A DNA stretch of 64,000 bases, from assembly GCF_000149955.1 (NCBI RefSeq), contig NW_017264845.1, positions 67,472 through 131,471 of the forward strand. Reading direction: 5' to 3'. Under the pieces are notes generated by a model, which worked only from the letters and a program-made list of their open reading frames with translations, was not told the DNA's origin and searched no databases. This DNA is from Fusarium oxysporum f. sp. lycopersici 4287 (lineage: Eukaryota; Ascomycota; Sordariomycetes; Hypocreales; Nectriaceae). The translations under genes and the position numbers were made by a program. Every line of letters starts with the position of its first letter. Position 1 is the first letter of the stretch. Below are positions 42,377 through 52,343 of the stretch, in pieces.

Positions 42377-43595
42377 ATGGAGTTAAATAATACCCCAAGA
42401 GTGAGGGCCTTATTCGCTACTCAAATCACTTGTCTAGCAGTGGTATGGGCTGTGATACTTATCCGACTTGGAATAAAGCTGGCACTAAAACGACAACGAA
42501 CTTGGGACGATATATGGATGTTTACTGCAGCTGTTAGTAACCGATAAGTAAGATTTTCCATATAAGCTTATGCTGATAGTTCAAGACTTTTTTCACTGCA
42601 ATGAGTGTACTCATTATGAGAGGCATTGCTCTAGGGGGAATTGGACAAGATGCTAGCCAATTGACGTTGCAGAAAATATCTATCGGCTTACAGACGTGGT
42701 TCTTTGGAGAAATCCTTTATGCCCTTTTATCTCTGTGCATCCGTCTTTCAATTACGATTTTCCTCTTCCAACTTCTCAGACAACCAAGCCACATATGGGT
42801 CCTTTCTGGCTGCCTGGCTGTCGTTTTCATTACAACCTTATGCTTCTTATTGGCTACTATTTTCCAGTGTTCCCCTGTTCGATTCTACTGGGAACAATTT
42901 TCATTGTCCGATAACAATGGAACTTGTTCGAATACTGAACTCGTTCGTACCACAGCGATTGCTCATAGTATCGTTGCCGCGTTGAGCGACTGGATCATGA
43001 CATTCCTACCTGTAACATGTCTCTGGAAAACTCGAACTGCAACAAGTTCCAAGATAACAGGCACTGTTCTCATCAGCCTTGGTCTGTTGTAAGCAGTATT
43101 CTTACACCTTTGAGGCTTTCTCTCATATATCCACTAGCGCCGGAATAGCAATGATTGTTCGCATCCCTCAAATTAAGTCTGTGGCCTTGACCAGTGACTT
43201 TCTATACTCCAGCATGTTAGTAATAAGCTCACAGAAGCTACTCAACCCATAGAACTCTATACCGTCGTATTAACATTGAGAATCATAGCAACTTGGCTAT
43301 TCTTTCAATCGTGGAGCCTTGCCTTGGTATTCTTGGCGGCTCGGCTGCCAGCTTAGCTTTGGCTGTCAGGACGAGTCTAAATCGAAATTCAAGGAGACCC
43401 AGCACGTCACCTGTTCGATTGAGACTGTATCCAGGCACCACTACTATTGTGAATGGTGGAAGGGGTCACTCTACAGACTTCGGACCACCTGCCCAGGGAA
43501 TTGGAGTCTCGAGTCGAGTGACCTGCACTAGGGAGCGTTTATCCGATGAGTTGATGGACTACCATGACTTCTTGGCGACTTGCGCTGGGAAGTGA
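42377..43595 (+). CDS. Pth11-like rhodopsin-type membrane protein, 347 aa
   Basis: Fungal 7TM receptor-like protein of the Pth11 class, inferred to act at the plasma membrane in surface or nutrient sensing. Exons 42377-42532, 42586-43088, 43138-43215 and 43289-43595; introns 42533-42585 (GTTAGT...TTCAAG, or ending at TGATAG six bases earlier), 43089-43137 (GTAAGC...ACTAG) and 43216-43288 (GTTAGT, branch TTAACAT, CATAG). Family marks: KRQRTWDDIWMFTAA (the DDW-type motif before TM2), GIALGGIGQDASQL in the first outer loop, FFGEILYALLSLCIRLSI in TM3, and IVEPCLGILGGSAASL in TM7. The tail is Ser/Arg-rich. There is no CFEM domain, so it belongs to the CFEM-less subgroup. The last two splices restore LGLLF|AGIAMIVR and LYSSI|NLAILSIVEP. 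Confidence 0.82.
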
Positions 43596-43875
43596 TATCA
43601 AGTTTCGGTGACACGGAGCAAGGGGTCCTTGTTCCCTGGGTCACAAATCCAATACGGTGGTCGGTATATAGGGCCTACGGAGTATTTTTAGAACAGTCTC
43701 ACTTGTACTCAACATCAGAACGCTGGATTAATGTGACATAGTGCTGAGCTTATGGGAGGTGGGAGGTTGGTCTTATGGAATACTTGAAACTTCATAAAAT
43801 AAACTAAATCCCCGAATTGAAAGTAATAAAGTGTTTGCTTTGACGTTGGAGCTTTCTCCTCGTTTATATCTCCTC

Positions 43876-44472
43876 ATGCTCACATTCAACCTCATACAAC
43901 ATCTTACCTACTTACTCCAACAACTAGAGCCTTACCTTTATCCACAATCAACACCTATGATGGAGGGGATGATATTCGAGATCATACGCAGACTTGCCCT
44001 GGACTCAGTTGATATCCATGTTGCTGTCGTATATCTGCAAAGACTTCTGATATGTCTCCCAGGCACCCCATCAGCACTCCACTGCTACACGAAGCCTCTA
44101 GTGTTTCTGGCGACCTTGAGAGTTGCTCATAAATTTGTTTGCGATTTCTCGTATTTCCGCATGCACTTGTTCACTACATTATCTCGAGCCTTTTATATCA
44201 CAACACAGGATTTTAATAGTTGCGAGTTCTTCCTAATGAAAGCATTGGATTGGGACTTAAACGTGTCAGAGTTACAGTTCAGTTTGCTCAAGGCCAGCTT
44301 CGAAGAAACTGTCGATCCACGGAGCCGAATTTGCTCTCTGATACGCAGCAGTTACGACCCGCCGACATTAAGAAGGGCAGATGCAAAGGCAGGTGATGAG
44401 TTTAGTCAACACTTGATTGAATCTGCTTCGGAACAGGAAACATTGGATAGATGTGAGCGGAGACACAACTGA
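43876..44472 (+). CDS. Pho80/PCL-like cyclin, about 198 aa
   Basis: Predicted regulatory subunit of a cyclin-dependent kinase of the Pho85 type. The ATG at 43876 (MLTFNLIQHLTYLLQQ) is preferred; the frame is open upstream to a GTG at 43831. The single-exon product has the N-terminal cyclin-fold helices: IFEIIRRLALDSVDIHVAVV, then VYLQRLLICLPGTP, KPLVFLATLRVAHKFVCD (the helix that in PCL cyclins reads RVFLAALILASKYLND) and FFLMKALDWDLNVS (typical LLxLLDWDL). Only one cyclin repeat is present, as in PCL proteins. The conserved Lys of 'ASKY' is kept as HKFV. Cell-cycle, phosphate or polarity signalling roles are family knowledge; the specific one is unknown. Confidence 0.75.
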   Translation: MLTFNLIQHLTYLLQQLEPYLYPQSTPMMEGMIFEIIRRLALDSVDIHVAVVYLQRLLICLPGTPSALHCYTKPLVFLATLRVAHKFVCDFSYFRMHLFTTLSRAFYITTQDFNSCEFFLMKALDWDLNVSELQFSLLKASFEETVDPRSRICSLIRSSYDPPTLRRADAKAGDEFSQHLIESASEQETLDRCERRHN

Positions 44473-44921
44473 CACCAGGGATCATTCTATCCTAAAGGTG
44501 ATGGCTTTGGAGTGGCCAATCCAGTATCCAGATACATATTTCTGTTACCTCTGTTCTTCTTCGACTGTGTTATTTATCATGTCAGACTGGCTTCCTCTTT
44601 ATGTAGATCACCGCAATCTTACGTATTGTAATAAAGTATTTAGCAATAAACTACCGAACAGTACTTAAAATAGAGTAATTGAGTCTCACCTAGCAAGCGA
44701 TGTCTATAGGTCGGGCAAGGAGGAAAGGATAACACACCTTATCTACAGTACGCAGGTTGTAAGTTTATACTTGATTCCTTGATAGATACGTCCCGGTACC
44801 CTGATATGATTATAAGTGCTATATCTGTCCCCCTGAATGGAATGTGATCTAGCTTCATATCTGGTTTACGCCGCGCCACCACCGTCGTGTCTACTAAGGC
44901 GAACCTTCCAGCCTGCATTTA
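44473..44921. other. Intergenic, no supported gene
   Basis: Nothing recognised; presumed promoter of the chromo-shadow gene. Confidence 0.4.
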
Positions 44922-45288
44922 ATGATGGTATTGACCAGATCTCAGCGAAGGGAGGCTACTCCCAACACCACTCAACATCCACCGGACTTTGACAGAAACG
45001 CTTCACTCAATACTGAGCTTTACGAAACCTCTCACAGTGGGGATTGGGAGAACGAGGTCGATATTATTGGAGTATCATATGTAGACGATCCTAACTCGAG
45101 AAAGCTAGTTGTGACTATTATGTCACGAAGCACTAATAAGGAGGAGACTCTGGATATGGAGCTGATTTATAAGAAATGCCCACAGAAGGTAAGGTATTCT
45201 TATTTATAAGTACATTATTCTTATAACTAACCTCTATGAGATGCTTAAGTTTTATGAGAGACATATTCACTTCATTGAAGAAAAATAA
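44922..45288 (+). CDS. Chromo-shadow-only miniprotein (HP1-like), 104 aa
   Basis: Two exons, 44922-45188 and 45241-45288, with intron 45189-45240 (donor GTAAGG, branch CTAAC, acceptor ATGAG). The N-terminus is basic and polar (MMVLTRSQRREATPN). The remainder reads WENEVDIIGVSYVDD, KLVVTIMSRSTNKEETLD, then LIYKKCPQK|MLKFYERHIHF across the splice. The W...V-I...L-x-V-x-I..., KCPQK and FYExHL pattern is that of a chromo-shadow domain, the dimerisation module of HP1. No chromodomain for methyl-lysine binding precedes it. It could heterodimerise with full-length HP1 and modulate heterochromatin (inference). The stop lies 1 bp from the stop of the convergent gene. Confidence 0.72.
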
Positions 45289-45289
45289 T

Positions 45290-45850
45290 TTAATTATATA
45301 CTCTATAAGGTATAGACTTGAAGTAAGCCCAATACTGTCGGTGATATGTATAGAACAGGTAGTAAAATCCCATACTAATAAAAAGAGATAACATTAAGAG
45401 ACATGTGAAAAAGGTTGTACCATAAGATATAAGTGTCTCTTTATCTATATCTGGAAATCCTTTGATTTCAGAACGCGTGGTAGCAATTATAATAATTATG
45501 CTAGCTGTTTCAGCTACTGCAAGAAGCCAAATGGCCCAAGCAATGGCATTCAAGGACGAGATCCACCAAACGTGCCACCATATTGTAGCTGTTATTATTG
45601 ACGCAACAAACAGCCATTTTGACACGAGAGTCCGCGTTTTGGTGCGTCCAAAATCAGAGCTTGCCAATATCTGAGACGATGACATGTCTGATAATGAAAT
45701 GTGCGACGTTGAGTTTCTGTCAATGTAGATGCAAGTAGCGTCAGTATGGATACATAAGCCCCACGCATTTCCTGGCTCCAAAGTTGTCGAACCATTGGTG
45801 GACTTCGCCAATTGATTTGTGTTTGCAGTGATCTGTAGATATGAGAGCAT
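45290..45850 (-). CDS. Putative membrane protein, up to 186 aa
   Basis: ATG at 45850, with a more likely membrane-protein start at the internal MSSSQILASSDF (about 45685). Three to four hydrophobic helices are visible (WLFVASIITATIWWHVW, AIAWAIWLLAVAETASIIII, TTFFTCLLMLSLFISMGFYY) and a short Tyr-rich cytoplasmic tail. No family recognised. It converges on the chromo-shadow gene with a single base between stop codons and shares a 458-bp divergent upstream region with the membrane-protein gene at 46309. Confidence 0.55.
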   Translation of the reverse strand: MLSYLQITANTNQLAKSTNGSTTLEPGNAWGLCIHTDATCIYIDRNSTSHISLSDMSSSQILASSDFGRTKTRTLVSKWLFVASIITATIWWHVWWISSLNAIAWAIWLLAVAETASIIIIIATTRSEIKGFPDIDKETLISYGTTFFTCLLMLSLFISMGFYYLFYTYHRQYWAYFKSIPYRVYN

Positions 45851-46308
45851 TTAGTGATGAAACGAAATTGATCAAGAACTTCAAATGCATCGGCTTCATG
45901 GAGCTTGCGAAGCTATTGCAGATCTTAATTCATAAGGTCAAGGACTTGTGCTTATATTTAAAAATGAGCAATGCTGGCTATTAAAATGATTTGGTGGAAC
46001 CAAGAGACTAATTATAATAATAATAATAAACCATGTTAATATATAACCTTGTGCTCGGATGAGAATGTTAGAGCATGGGATTGCGGGTCGAGAGTTCATG
46101 CCCAGGCACTTTTGGGCAAGGCCTGTAAGTAGATAATTCAAGAGCAAAGTAGGATGGGCCATATAAATATGCTATGTACGTGGATCTACATACAGCACAA
46201 ATATAGCATGCACTAATCTGAGTAGGTTGCCAAACTGTCTTTTGAAAACTAGTGTCCTATAACAGTAGTCACTCCCCAAAGTTCTCGTTTAAATATTGCT
46301 GAATCATA
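45851..46308. promoter_or_regulatory. Divergent promoter region between two membrane-protein genes
   Basis: Non-coding, with a TAA microsatellite near 46013-46028. It lies between a minus-strand gene (start 45850) and a plus-strand gene (start 46309), so it probably drives both. A tRNA-like string near 46060-46110 was examined and not supported. Confidence 0.45.
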
Positions 46309-47094
46309 ATGACACTTCAAACTCACTGTCAACAGTCCAAACGCCTGATTTGCGCCATGATAGGCTTCATTCCTGCCATTTGTTTAGCAATATATATTGC
46401 CAAGAATATAACAATCAAGCAAGAGGGTATTGTCAAGATACAGTTTGTCAAACCAAATCTTCGACCGAGGCTCGATCTTTCCGACGTCAAAGGCAAAGCG
46501 TCAGAGGTGCTTTCAACAGTAAAAGACGTGGCCACGAAAGCTGTTTCAGAGGCTGCGTCGAAAGAGACATCAATTACCAGCCTATTGGAAGAATTGCCAA
46601 AGGAAATAACCCTAGGATCCCAGAAGCTGTGTATACGATACAAGGACGTCCAGTGTCGGTCGATACCATCAAATTTCAATTCTTGGTTTCCGGAGCCAGT
46701 CATGCAATTGATCTCACATCTCTCAGACAATCCCAATATTTCTAGGGCTTGGACTCAAGTAGACATCCAAGATTGTATAGTTGCTATTATTATTAGTCTA
46801 TCGCTTTGCTGTATACTGATAGTACTTATTTTTCTTTACCCATCTATGCTCTTTCAGAAATACTATCGGTGTTTATTAGTCCTTGAAGTAATAGTCTTTA
46901 CTATGACTTCTATTTCGCAGATCACAAGCTTAATAGCAATATATTTCATTCATAGAGGACTGACAAAGGTCTCATTGTTTCATGTTAGTAATGGGAAGCT
47001 TTCTTTTTACTTAATGTTAATCTTTTTTCTTACGTGTATATCAATTGCTTGTTATATTTGGCATCGCATTAGGATACGAAAAGAACCTAGGTAG
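46309..47094 (+). CDS. Four-TM membrane protein, SUR7/PalI-like topology, 261 aa
   Basis: ATG at 46309. A first membrane helix (LICAMIGFIPAICLAIYIA, about 13-31), a long extracytoplasmic loop of about 110 residues containing a Cys pair (KLCIRYKDVQC), then three helices (about 152-175, 186-210 and 228-250) and a short basic tail (RIRIRKEPR). One helix, a large loop with a Cys motif, then three helices is the topology of the fungal SUR7/PalI family of eisosome and pH-sensing proteins; the assignment rests on topology only. The loop has an amphipathic stretch (VKGKASEVLSTVKDVATKAV). Single exon. Confidence 0.6.
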   Translation: MTLQTHCQQSKRLICAMIGFIPAICLAIYIAKNITIKQEGIVKIQFVKPNLRPRLDLSDVKGKASEVLSTVKDVATKAVSEAASKETSITSLLEELPKEITLGSQKLCIRYKDVQCRSIPSNFNSWFPEPVMQLISHLSDNPNISRAWTQVDIQDCIVAIIISLSLCCILIVLIFLYPSMLFQKYYRCLLVLEVIVFTMTSISQITSLIAIYFIHRGLTKVSLFHVSNGKLSFYLMLIFFLTCISIACYIWHRIRIRKEPR

Positions 47095-47144
47095 CCTTAA
47101 TTAAATATTCTAGTCTCTATTAAATACTATATACATATACTATC

Positions 47145-47528
47145 TTATTTCTTTGATGGTGTTATAACTGGAGTTGGGACAGTTGATGCGGGGCTACTTC
47201 GGTCTGGCTCCCACCAATGGTATTTAGGGGCTTTGTAACCATTCAACCGGAGGTAATATGTATGCGCCGAAGCAGCTACCCATTCTGCAGGCGCCTTGAG
47301 ATGGTTCACACATGGAACTTTAATTGTTTTCCAATCCGGTTCCTCGTTAAAATTTAGCTCTGGATAAACGATTCGCATATCTATTGGGTCGCAGTTCAAC
47401 GCGCTCATCACGTCCCGAGGCTTCTCTGATGGCTGCACAACCCATAAACATTGGACATCTCTGCTTTCAATTGCTACAACAAAGAGCAAGAGTAATTGAG
47501 CAATAAGAGCAACTGATAGCCTAACCAT
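47145..47528 (-). CDS. Small secreted protein, candidate effector, 127 aa
   Basis: ATG at 47528; the signal peptide is clear (MVRLSVALIAQLLLLFVVAI, cleavage near ES-RD). The mature part is about 105 residues with three Cys (QCLWVV, ALNCDP, VPCVNH), Trp/Tyr-rich, and ends in a Pro/Ser/Thr tail. Small size, signal peptide and no known domain fit an effector-like secreted protein, but nothing shows a host role. It converges with the four-TM gene, with 50 bp between stops. Confidence 0.6.
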   Translation of the reverse strand: MVRLSVALIAQLLLLFVVAIESRDVQCLWVVQPSEKPRDVMSALNCDPIDMRIVYPELNFNEEPDWKTIKVPCVNHLKAPAEWVAASAHTYYLRLNGYKAPKYHWWEPDRSSPASTVPTPVITPSKK

Positions 47529-47889
47529 TGTTACAGTGGGAGAGTCATCCTGGTAAGGACCATAGCTTTAAGTACTTTACGGCCTTACTGAAAAAGGCTG
47601 AATTTAGAAGAGCATCTTGAATTATAATTAATCTTAGCTCTGTTCTACAATGGACTGGTTATTATAACAGACTTGTGCTTTCCAAGAGTATTTAAATTAT
47701 CTTATAAATAGTTCCTAATTTTAAAGTAAATATAGAATTGGACCTATTGTCAATGTTTCAGTAACACTGCTTACACCGAACTCTTAATAATTGTCATTCA
47801 CACAGTCAGATATCAAGCCAGCATATGCCCCAGAATTTTGAGGGACTGCATACTTCAAACCATATTGAGGGTATGTATTAGTTCACTTT
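47529..47889. promoter_or_regulatory. Divergent intergenic region
   Basis: AT-rich non-coding region between the minus-strand secreted-protein gene (start 47528) and the plus-strand F-box gene (start 47890). No specific site found. Confidence 0.4.
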
Positions 47890-49219
47890 ATGGACAGCCT
47901 GCCTCTCGAAGTTTTATGGCTTCTACTCGACTCACTATCTTCTTGCGATGTCTCCAAGCTGTCTGCAACTTGCAAGTCTCTGCACTTCAAATTATTGCCA
48001 TTCTTATATCGCCACTTGCGAATCAACTTCCGACATGGTCGCGAAAGTAAAAGGAGCCTCCATATCCTGAGAGTCATGCACCAGAGGCCGTACTTGATCT
48101 CACTCATCAGGAATATAGAAATCATAGATCAGGAGTTTGGATCGTGGTCAGATGGGCAATCCAACTTGCTAGACATCGCTCTTTCAAGCGTCATGAAGTA
48201 TCCAAGCAAGATTCTATCATTCTCGACAGCGGTTCACTGGGTTCCCCGTGAAACTGTGTTCCGCAACCTTACTTCCCTTACCTATCTGGGAATACACACA
48301 GATACTGAGGCTGCGTGGGTCCGTTGGCATCTACAAAACTGTTCCCGCCTTGCAGAGTTACGTCTTAGCTTTCCTCCATACGGCCCAAGACTCGCCAATG
48401 ATTGCTTTGACATCACTACTCTCAGTCATGTAAGAAAGCTCTCACTCGATTGTGTTCCTCTTTATAATTGGATGAAGCAACCGAAGTGGAGGCTTCAACT
48501 TTTGGATTTGAGACTCTGTCCAGGATCCGGCGGGTTTGTCAAGCAGATGATGTTGACGGAACAATTCAGGCATCTCCGGGTTTTCCGTTTAGCTGGACAT
48601 CTGACACCTGACCTTCTGCAAATCCTAGTCTTTCATCTGTGCAGAGCGCCATTATTACTGGAGATGTGTTTGCGAGTAGGCAACATATACCAACCTATTA
48701 ATCTAGCTCCTTACTTCAAGTATTCTCCGTCGTTACGCGTTCTAGTCATAGACGTAAGACAGAACATCGCATTACCTGAAACAGCATTCAAGTTTGGCAT
48801 TCGTGAGTTGGAAGCCATTGTCCAAGCGTGTCCCTCGTTGGAATTTCTGGGCCTCCCAATACACCTTGGTAACCCCCACTTCAGACGGTACCAGAGAGTC
48901 AAGCTATCAGTAAGCTTCTTTTTTCCATCGAGCAAAATAATACAACGGATTCTGAGTCTAACCTATATATATTCAGGAAAGCATCAAGTTCCGCCTAGGT
49001 TGCCTCCAAGGCATCCATTTGAGAGGCGATTGCACTCCGATAAGACGAGCGACAAACGATGCCAAACACCTAGCTAAGGGCTTAACCAGGTCAACAAAAC
49101 TGAATATCTATATCAGCCACGGCTCAAAACTCCGCAAAGTCTCGTTCCAGAGATCTGCTAGAGCTCGCCAGCTGGACATAACAACGGATGAAAAGTCTCA
49201 ATGGTGCCTTGAATTGTGA
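47890..49219 (+). CDS. F-box protein, two exons, 420 aa
   Basis: Exon 1 47890-48909, intron 48910-48976 (GTAAGC, branch TCTAACC, TTCAG), exon 2 48977-49219; the splice gives RVKLS|ESIKFRLGCLQ and adds 80 residues. The F-box is N-terminal: MDSLPLEVLWLLLDSLSSCD then VSKLSATCKSLHFKLLPFLY. Leu-rich repeat-like segments follow (LTSLTYLGIHTDTEA, SRLAELRLSFPPYG, FRHLRVFRLAGHL, CPSLEFLGLPIHL). Probable SCF ubiquitin-ligase adaptor. It differs from the F-box gene at 31977 in exon layout and sequence, so it is a separate family member and not a recent duplicate. Confidence 0.75.
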
Positions 49220-50284
49220 TGCGAATAGAAGAGGTCACTTCCTAATTTCCCTGAATCGGTATGGCTTTAATTAAGTAATCGTGTTGTGGCGTCAGCAACC
49301 ACAAATCTAACTGTTATTGTTCCACCATTAAATCATTGTTTCCAGCATTGACCCTAAGAATTGTCAGTGCATCGTGACGACACAGTCACTAGCTAGCTCC
49401 AACCGCTCCAGGCTTTTAATCTCTTCAGAGATCGCAAGGCATTACACAATTATTTAAGGAAGGGCCAGTCAATCAAGTGGGTAGTACCAAAGATATCTTG
49501 AGCTGCGCATAACTTAAGGCTAAATTAAGTTACTTTTAATAATCCAATTTGCAGATCGTGACCTTCATTCTTCCTGTTGACCTGCCTTATCTCGGGTATC
49601 TGTGGCATGTTGATTAGCGGCCAATCAATACTGGAGCAAGCCCCGCTATGAAACCCGACCTGGTGCCTTGCGGTTGAAGTCTCCAAGAGGATCAACTCAC
49701 AAAGCGCGCGACGATCACCCTTCGATGTTGATGAGCAGCTGTTGGTCGCCCATCCCCCCTTTCGTCAACTGAGACAACTCTCCCGTCATAGCCACCTCCT
49801 AGATTCATGCAGCGATAAAACAAATGTTAGCCCGTGTGATTTAGTCTTTCCAGGCTGGAACAATTCACCAATCCCTTTGCTAGCTGCATGCAATGTAAAT
49901 CAAGTTGAAGCCTGCAGCCATAGGCTCGCTCCTTTTTCCTGTAATGTAAGTAATAATGGCTCCATCAACCCCGCATGTGACGAACCTGCAGCCAACAGAC
50001 AGAAAACCCTGGTACCGTTACTCTTTTGCCAAATTCAGTTAGAGGGTAACTGCCAAGACGGAAGCGGGGTAGAAGACATTTCGCTTCTTGAGATGCCGGA
50101 TTTGAGTTTATGTGCCAAAAATGGGAGCTTGATGGAAGGGAAAACCAACAGGTAATAGATAACACGAGGATAAAGCAGATGGTAATCCGCCCCGAATTTG
50201 TCCATTTCTGCAACAATGGATCTCTTTCGTTGTTAATAACTTAAGTGCTACATCGGTGGCGTTACAAGCCAAGCCGTGCTATCA
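49220..50284. other. Intergenic; one doubtful ORF
   Basis: A 137-codon plus-strand ORF at 49742-50155 (first ATG-like start MVAHPPFRQL) is Cys/Ser/Pro-rich with no recognisable fold or signal peptide and is probably a chance frame. The rest is presumed promoter of the HTH gene. Confidence 0.35.
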
Positions 50285-51259
50285 ATGAACTGCTACTCCA
50301 GCGGCCTGACCAACACTGGTCAACAGTCACCACTGACCATTCCCCGAGACCAATGGGGAATTGCCAGCTCGAGTAATGCACCCGGGGTCGCAGTATGCTG
50401 TTCTTTTTGCGGCGCATGGAGGGTTGTCCCTGTTATGGCATCCTCCAATCTGTTTCGCCCAGCGACGTACATGCCAAGTCAACTAGACTCTGGCTCAAAT
50501 TTTATGTTTCCGCCCCTTAGCGAAGTCCTCCAACCCTTGAATTTCGGCCAAACAAATAATTTTACCCCGTCCGTCAACGAAGTCATGCAGCCACTGCAAT
50601 CCAGTCAACAAACTGGTTTTTTTCAACCTCTCAATGAAGTCCTTGAACCCATGGGCGACCTCGCTCAGTTTAACAACACTCCCTCGTTGTCGACAGGTAA
50701 CCCCATCCAGACACCATACATGCCCCATCCGACCATTTCAAACGACGTTCCAGACATGGGCGACTTGCCAATACAACCACAAGCTGATTGGCCCGTATAC
50801 TCTAATCAGGACATCACTAGCCCTGCCTCTATACCGCAAAGCCGCTCTCCGACTAAAGGTATAAGTGGTGTTCAAGAGAATGGGACATACCCGAAAACAG
50901 TGTCTGCAGCGGCATCGGAAGACACCTTGCAGGCGCTTTTGGACCCTGATGAGGCAGATACGGAAGATGGATTGGATTCACTGACAGAAATAGAGCGCTG
51001 TGTTGTTCATCTCAAGCTGGAAAATTGGACCTGGCAAGCCATCACGGAAGAGGTCAACAAAATGGGAGACAACGTCAAGAAAGCGACACTAACCGTAAGG
51101 TTTCAAAGACTCAAACAGCGAAACAAGGCCGTTGCGAGACTTTTCACGCATCACGAGAGGACCGGTGAACAGTCGCAGAAGATGGTTCAATCAGCGAAGA
51201 AGAAACAAAGGTCAAAGAAAGGGAAAGGACACGTTTCAGCCATGATAGATCCGCTGTAG
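50285..51259 (+). CDS. HTH (Myb/SANT-like) regulator with three P-L-x-E-V repeats, 324 aa
   Basis: ATG at 50285; the internal MASSNLFRPATYM (50435) is a plausible alternative start. Residues about 74-123 hold three copies of one unit: PPLSEVLQPL, PSVNEVMQPL and QPLNEVLEPM, each followed by a Gln/Asn-rich spacer. Near residues 230-285 is a helical domain: LTEIERCVVHLKLENWTWQA, ITEEVNKMG, then TLTVRFQRLKQRN and AVARLF. The W-x2-I...R-F-x-R-L-K spacing suggests a Myb/SANT- or sigma-like helix-turn-helix. The same domain occurs in the 62332 gene. The tail is Lys-rich (AKKKQRSKKGKG). Predicted nuclear DNA-binding protein; targets unknown. Confidence 0.65.
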   Translation: MNCYSSGLTNTGQQSPLTIPRDQWGIASSSNAPGVAVCCSFCGAWRVVPVMASSNLFRPATYMPSQLDSGSNFMFPPLSEVLQPLNFGQTNNFTPSVNEVMQPLQSSQQTGFFQPLNEVLEPMGDLAQFNNTPSLSTGNPIQTPYMPHPTISNDVPDMGDLPIQPQADWPVYSNQDITSPASIPQSRSPTKGISGVQENGTYPKTVSAAASEDTLQALLDPDEADTEDGLDSLTEIERCVVHLKLENWTWQAITEEVNKMGDNVKKATLTVRFQRLKQRNKAVARLFTHHERTGEQSQKMVQSAKKKQRSKKGKGHVSAMIDPL

Positions 51260-51365
51260 CAGGCTATATTCTAATTACAGTGCAACATATTCTTTATGTT
51301 CTCGTTCCTTCATCCATTCTGTTATTACCATGCTCCGTGTACCTCCAGCCCTAGGAAAGACATGC

Positions 51366-52343
51366 TTATGTCTCACGAGTAGGGCTGAGACATGCGTCGC
51401 TAAGCATGAGGTACCTAGTTTTTATATAAAAATGAAAGAATATACCAGTATATTCCAATTTCTCTTCTTTTGGAATTCTCTTTCCTGGGAATAATTGAAT
51501 GATTTCATCATTTCCAAGAACAGCGAGCTCGAGAAGCCACATTGCTGACCCATCGCAAGCCTCGCAGTTGAGCAGGTCGGGTAACCACTGATCTCTGAAC
51601 TGGATATTCGATGAAGACCAGTGATCAGGACAGAAGTTGACCTTGTAAAATGGTTTCAGTCGAGAGGAGACTTCAAAAAGGTCAGATAACCACCATATGC
51701 TCTCGCTTTCCTGGATAATGTCTGAGACACTTGTAGCGCCAATGCTGATCTCCACACTGTAAGCGTTGAGATACTGAACATGGCCTAATACTGCATCTTC
51801 TGGTGTCATATTGGCCTGGTCTGGCTTGTCTGGCTTGTTGAGGCTAATCATCTCTTTGAAGCCTCCTGGAAGCCCCTTGAGCATACATAAAGACAAGTTC
51901 GTTGTGCTATCTCCTTCTGCTTCCCACGACAGAGTAAAGAATCTCAGGTCTGCGGACCGATCCTCAATGCCGGAAACCCAGTTGCGAGCTTGATAGCAGC
52001 GAGAAAAGTGATCGAAAGCCGTTCCCCGCTTAGGCTTTGTTACCAGCTCCGCATCAGTAATCAAATCAGCTTTGTAATCATCTGTGCCGAGGACAGTTGC
52101 TTGGGCTGGTGACATTTGCTTGTGATGGGTAGAAGATATTTCATTATAATTCGTGATCATTCTGTCACTAACATCGTGAATAGGATAAAGAGTTGCCCAA
52201 TTGCTATTTCCACACTGTCCTGCTATAGATAGCATATTATATGGTGTTGCATGTTGAGTAAATAGAAGGGTGACATATAAAAGAATAAGCGACGGTCGGA
52301 GGAGATTTTCCATATTGCGATAATATGCGAGCAAATTATCCAA
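51366..52343 (-). CDS. Secreted Cys-containing protein, about 315 aa
   Basis: The ATG at 52313 (MENLLRPSLILLYVTLLF) gives a clear signal peptide ending near HATPYN; an earlier in-frame ATG at 52343 adds ten residues. The mature protein has scattered Cys (GQCGNSNW, SRCYQARNW, NFCPDHW, NCEACDGS) that could form disulfides, and no recognised domain. The C-terminal about 20 residues, beyond EYTGIFFHF, overlap a GTATATTC that could be a donor, so the extreme end is uncertain. Probably extracellular; function unknown. Confidence 0.55.
   Translation of the reverse strand: MDNLLAYYRNMENLLRPSLILLYVTLLFTQHATPYNMLSIAGQCGNSNWATLYPIHDVSDRMITNYNEISSTHHKQMSPAQATVLGTDDYKADLITDAELVTKPKRGTAFDHFSRCYQARNWVSGIEDRSADLRFFTLSWEAEGDSTTNLSLCMLKGLPGGFKEMISLNKPDKPDQANMTPEDAVLGHVQYLNAYSVEISIGATSVSDIIQESESIWWLSDLFEVSSRLKPFYKVNFCPDHWSSSNIQFRDQWLPDLLNCEACDGSAMWLLELAVLGNDEIIQLFPGKRIPKEEKLEYTGIFFHFYIKTRYLMLSDACLSPTRET

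Noticed and set aside
46055..46120. tRNA-like string (TTAGAGCATGGG ... GAGTTCATGCCC)
   Set aside because: A-box-like and B-box-like parts are present but no acceptor, D or anticodon stem pairs; could at most be a decayed SINE fragment.
49742..50155. 137-codon ORF upstream of the HTH gene
   Set aside because: Low-complexity Cys/Ser/Pro content without fold or signal peptide; not distinguishable from chance.
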